Source: Petaurus breviceps papuanus
Lineage: Eukaryota > Chordata > Mammalia > Diprotodontia > Petauridae
Length of the DNA stretch: 64,000 bases
Assembly: GCA_028583685.1 (NCBI GenBank)
Contig: JAMXIF010000065.1
Coordinates: forward strand, 36,826,480 to 36,890,479
Direction: 5' to 3'
This document shows positions 61,126 through 64,000 of the stretch, piece after piece. The notes beneath the pieces were generated by a model. The model was not told the DNA's origin, ran no database searches, and saw nothing but the letters and a program-made list of their open reading frames with translations. The position numbers and the translations under genes are program-made. Position 1 is the first letter of the stretch. Each line of letters opens with the position of its first letter.

Positions 61126-62440
61126 CTATGGATGAACCATTCCCGAATCACTTTCAGGTTAGACAATAAGCTCTAGGCAAACAGGGAAATACCTATTTCA
61201 GAAGGACTCTATTTAACATAATTTATACACTGGGCCTTTTGTAAATAGGACCCCATGAAATGGGCAAGCAGCAGTAACCAACCCTGACCATACAACACTA
61301 AATGGTTAGTCCTCATCAATGACTCATGTATCAGAGTCCTCCACAATAACAGGCAAGAACCACACCCATTTCTCCAGTTGAGGCACCTGCTCAAGGCCTG
61401 CAAAAATGTGAAGCCTCTCATGCCAAGGCCTGACAAAATGTGGGGAACACCAGTTGCCTACACCAATCACCAGCAACAAGGGAACATCATATTGGGAAAA
61501 GTACAATTCTCCCTATGAACCAGGCCAAAGGACATTCAGACAAAGCCTGATGTGCCCCACAGAATCCTGGAGGACATCCTGGGGCTGCCTGGGAACGATA
61601 CAAAGGGCAGCTGACAGAGACAAAGCTTAGGAGCCAGGCTGCCCCTCCAAGGATGGAGGGAAAAAACGGAGGGGGGGGGGGGGGTGCCTATCATTGATTC
61701 AACAGGTCATTCCTGTTCATCAGGCAGAGTCCTGAAGCAAGGGCAAATACTAAACAGAGTGAAAGATAGACAATTCAATAGTGGTGAAGTCACAACAAAG
61801 CCAATGAGCCCCTTTACTGCTGCTGAGCCAAGGGACTGCTGTCACTCTCAGAAGGCAATGTCAAGTAATATGTGGAAGTTATACCAGCAATTCTGCTACT
61901 AGATTTATAGTCAAAATTATTATGAGGAAGAAAAGAAAATATTCAGAGCAGCACAATCTGTAAAAGCAAAAGCCTGAAAACAAAACTTTTACCCCATGAC
62001 TAGGGAATGACCAATGGACAGAATCTGCAGACTTCCCTGAAGCAATGCCGAGTGTAGAAAGCAGACCCCCAAGAACAACAGAAACCCTGACTGCCACCAT
62101 AGAAAGGAAGCCACAAAATTGAGACTGAACACCGCGAATCCCTGGACCAATGCTGCCTTGTGCCAGACCCAGCACAGGCTCTCTCTTCCCTTTCAAGGAA
62201 GGCTACATTCTGGAAGAGTACAATGGCATGTGCGTGGTTGTCTGGTTGAAATGCGGAGGCACACGTTTGTATTTCAGCTTGTCTATGTTCGCTGCTATGT
62301 TGAAAAATAATTTGACGATTTTTTAAAAAGACGACCTAGAGCCTGGAAGTAAAGGGGTTTGCTTCTGCCCCTCAACCAATGGCAGGAGGTATTTAGCAAT
62401 CAGCTTAGCCCAGGTCAGAGCAGCCAAAGGAAGTACTCAC
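61126..62440 (-). other. AMBRA1: AMBRA1 intron a-b (1.3 kb)
   Basis: It contains a run of 14 G at 61671-61684 and otherwise unrecognised sequence. Confidence 0.85.
61671..61684 (+). repeat. G14 homopolymer
   Basis: Fourteen consecutive G in the intron between exons a and b. Confidence 0.95.
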
Positions 62441-62624
62441 ATGTAAATCCCAAATCCTAACCTCCCCATCAAGGCAGCCAGAAGCAATGAGGCCTGGGAT
62501 GGTGGGGTGAAAAGTCACACACCACGGTGTACGTCGATGCCCCACCAGAGAATGAACACACTTGCCAGTCTTCACCTCCGTAATGTAGATGTTGTGGTTC
62601 ACATGGGTGGAGGCCATGAGCGTC
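62441..62624 (-). CDS. AMBRA1: AMBRA1 coding exon a (WD40 repeat region)
   Basis: 184 bp: one base completing an Arg codon, then 61 full codons ([10 protein letters not shown]...EVRIWDLH). It ends in phase 0. The acceptor is ttttgtag|GACGC and the donor CAT|gtgagt on the minus strand. It encodes a WD40 blade: a Gly-His pair (VGHRRTPW), [17 protein letters not shown] with the terminal Trp-Asp. It corresponds to about residues 66-126 of the human protein. From memory, it differs from human at only a few positions: Leu to Met in TLMAST, Ile to Val in HSLVGH, Ser to Pro in TIPG. This half-propeller pairs with a C-terminal WD40 half to make the DDB1-binding split propeller. The 98-residue open frame around it (62405-62701) runs into introns at both ends, so its apparent start Met is not real. 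Confidence 0.97.
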
Positions 62625-62789
62625 CTACAAAAGAGAAGGAATGAGGAGCTAGGCAGCAGAAGAAACAGTGCAGAACTTTTTTGGTTCTGGCTGACCAACA
62701 TGGATTAGCACCCATCCTGAATAGGAAGAAAAAACCAGTAGAAGGGGGTAAGTTTTGGGCAACAGATTTCTCACTTTCTCCTCAGTGCC

Positions 62790-63350
62790 CTGGATCCTCT
62801 ATCCTGGTCTGAGCTGTCACAAAACCTTTCTAAAGCACAGGTCTGACCATGTCACCCTCCTACTCAATAAACTCCAGTGGCTTCCTATTACCTCCAGGAT
62901 AAAATATAAAGGCCTGTTTGGCCTTTAAAGCCCTCTCTAACCTGGCCCCTGCCTACCTGGGAAGTCTTCTTACACTTCATCACCCTCCATTCTGTTAGCA
63001 ATCCAATGATACTGGCCTCCCGGCTATTTCTCCAATGTGACACTCCATTTCCCAACTCTAAAGTTTGTCCCCATTCCTTGAACACTCTCCCTCCTTCTCT
63101 TAGCTCCCTTGACTTGTTTCTAGTCCCAGCTGAAGACAAGCAGTCTTTCCCAATCCCACTTAACCTTAGTGCCTTCCCCCTGTGTTTATTATCCTGTCTA
63201 TGCCTTGTTTGTACATAGCTGTCTGCATGTTGTCTCCCTCAATGGACTAGGAGCTTCCTGAGAGGGGGAGACTACTTTGGGCCTTTTTTGCTCCCCAGTG
63301 ATGGCCAGCACAGTGAGGGGCACACAGTATTATAAAGGCCTAAACAGGAG
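62790..63350 (+). repeat. L2 3' portion
   Basis: 'aaagcacaggtctgaccatg', 'aataaactccagtggcttcc', 'cctggcccctgcctacctgg' and 'tgtttgtacatagctgtctg', in L2 order. It is the clearest L2 3' piece in the window and antisense to AMBRA1. Confidence 0.85.
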
Positions 63351-63519
63351 AAACCTTGTAACCATTGTTCTAGATACAATGATCTACTTAGTGCTGCACA
63401 CATATCCCATTCCAACTTCTGTCTCCTTACAAAGAATAACTTACATTTACAGAGCACCTACTATGTACCAGGTTGGGTTAGAAACCTTACAAGGCCATAC
63501 TCCATGCCTAGAATAGTCT

Positions 63520-63795
63520 TTCTCCTTCATTTGTCAGCTCAGATGCCATTTCCAATCTCTGCACACACACACACACCCCCTCCCTACCATGGGTCAATTC
63601 ACTCTCAGAAAATCTGTGCTCACTGTCTAAGTTTTGGCTTTACTCCTCTGAAAATGTTCTAGGCCCCCAGGGAAACACACCCATCCTGGAGGCTGTGATC
63701 ATTTCATTTCTGTCTCTGTGTCCCCAGGGCCTGGCACAAGGCCTAGTATACTATAGGTGCTTACTAAATGCTTGCTGAATGGGATGAATGTTGAA
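63520..63795 (+). repeat. L2 3' end
   Basis: 'gtcagctcagatgccatttc', then 'cagggcctggcacaaggcct' and 'ggtgcttactaaatgcttgc'. Confidence 0.75.
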
Positions 63796-64000
63796 ATGCT
63801 TTTTGGCTAGTCTACTGCATCCCAAGTACCACCTTTGGAGAGAATAGTCTTTTTTAGCCCATCCAAGACCATGGAGCTACCTCTTCTTCACTGTCCCCCT
63901 TCGAACCATTACTAAGGGATTGGTCTATGCATTGCCATTCGGAAAGGGCAGGACAGGGAAGCAGGATTCAGGCGAGGCTGAGCTAACTAGATGGTTACCA

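Larger units (their letters stand above)
1..64000 (-). other. AMBRA1: AMBRA1 gene, middle part, open at both ends
   Basis: AMBRA1 is a large WD40 and disordered scaffold. It binds Beclin 1/VPS34 and ULK1-TRAF6 in autophagy start-up, brings PP2A to c-MYC, and acts as a DDB1-CUL4 substrate receptor for D-type cyclins. Eight minus-strand exons translate to blocks I recognise from mammalian AMBRA1, such as [62 protein letters not shown] and [18 protein letters not shown]. They appear in the right order with matching phases. The start codon and first about 65 residues lie beyond 64000. The C-terminal WD40 half, LIR motif and stop lie below position 1. I saw no break in any coding exon, so the gene looks intact here. 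The large introns are typical of this locus in mammals. Confidence 0.97.
62625..64000 (-). other. AMBRA1: AMBRA1 intron before exon a (partial)
   Basis: Carries L2 3'-end pieces on the plus strand at 62790-63350 and 63520-63795. The exon encoding the first WD40 residues is not reached by position 64000. Confidence 0.85.

Noticed and set aside
1-64000. Endogenous retrovirus or Polinton-type fossil
   Set aside because: I looked for LTR pairs and gag/pol/env-type reading and recognised none. The ~1 kb repeat has no visible coding part, so I left it unclassified.

Overview
The window is a piece of a marsupial genome. It holds the middle of one nuclear protein-coding gene, AMBRA1 (activating molecule in BECN1-regulated autophagy 1), on the minus strand, and the gene runs off both ends. 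The marsupial assignment rests on many copies of a tRNA-headed CORE-SINE (block 'gagtcaggaggacctgagtt' followed by 'tagctgtgtgacctt'). They lie among old L2, MIR and CR1-like repeats. The species was not determined; an assembled genome is indicated by a 10-N gap inside a microsatellite.

Eight AMBRA1 coding exons are visible. Each has GT-AG borders and phases that join without loss. In transcription order (high to low coordinates) they are 62441-62624, 60953-61125, 59804-59870, 57738-59224, 32132-32218, 28503-28682, 16010-16090 and 15041-15141. Together they encode 786 complete codons' worth of protein: from the second visible blade of the N-terminal WD40 half-propeller, through the long disordered serine/proline-rich middle, to the start of the C-terminal WD40 half. 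The first exon(s), promoter, C-terminal WD40 half, LC3-interacting region and stop codon lie outside. The 1487-bp exon carries a conserved in-frame internal intron (exitron). Three consecutive downstream exons are all phase 2-2 and could each be skipped without a frameshift.

Layout by coordinate: 1-15040 is part of a large intron with SINEs, two CR1-like fragments and otherwise unrecognised sequence. 15041-16090 holds two exons, with a SINE between them. 16091-28502 is an intron containing two back-to-back copies of an unclassified ~1 kb therian repeat. 28503-32218 holds two exons. 32219-57737 is a 25.5-kb intron packed with antisense L2 pieces, an inverted LINE fragment of an unusual clade, compound microsatellites and MIRs. 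57738-62624 is the exon-dense part. 62625-64000 is the start of another intron with L2 3' ends.

I found no second host gene, no RNA gene and no recognisable retroviral element. The most useful observations are the exitron, the run of phase-symmetric exons, a 140-bp CU-rich tract in front of a 67-nt exon, a twin-primed LINE, and several nested insertions with readable target-site duplications.
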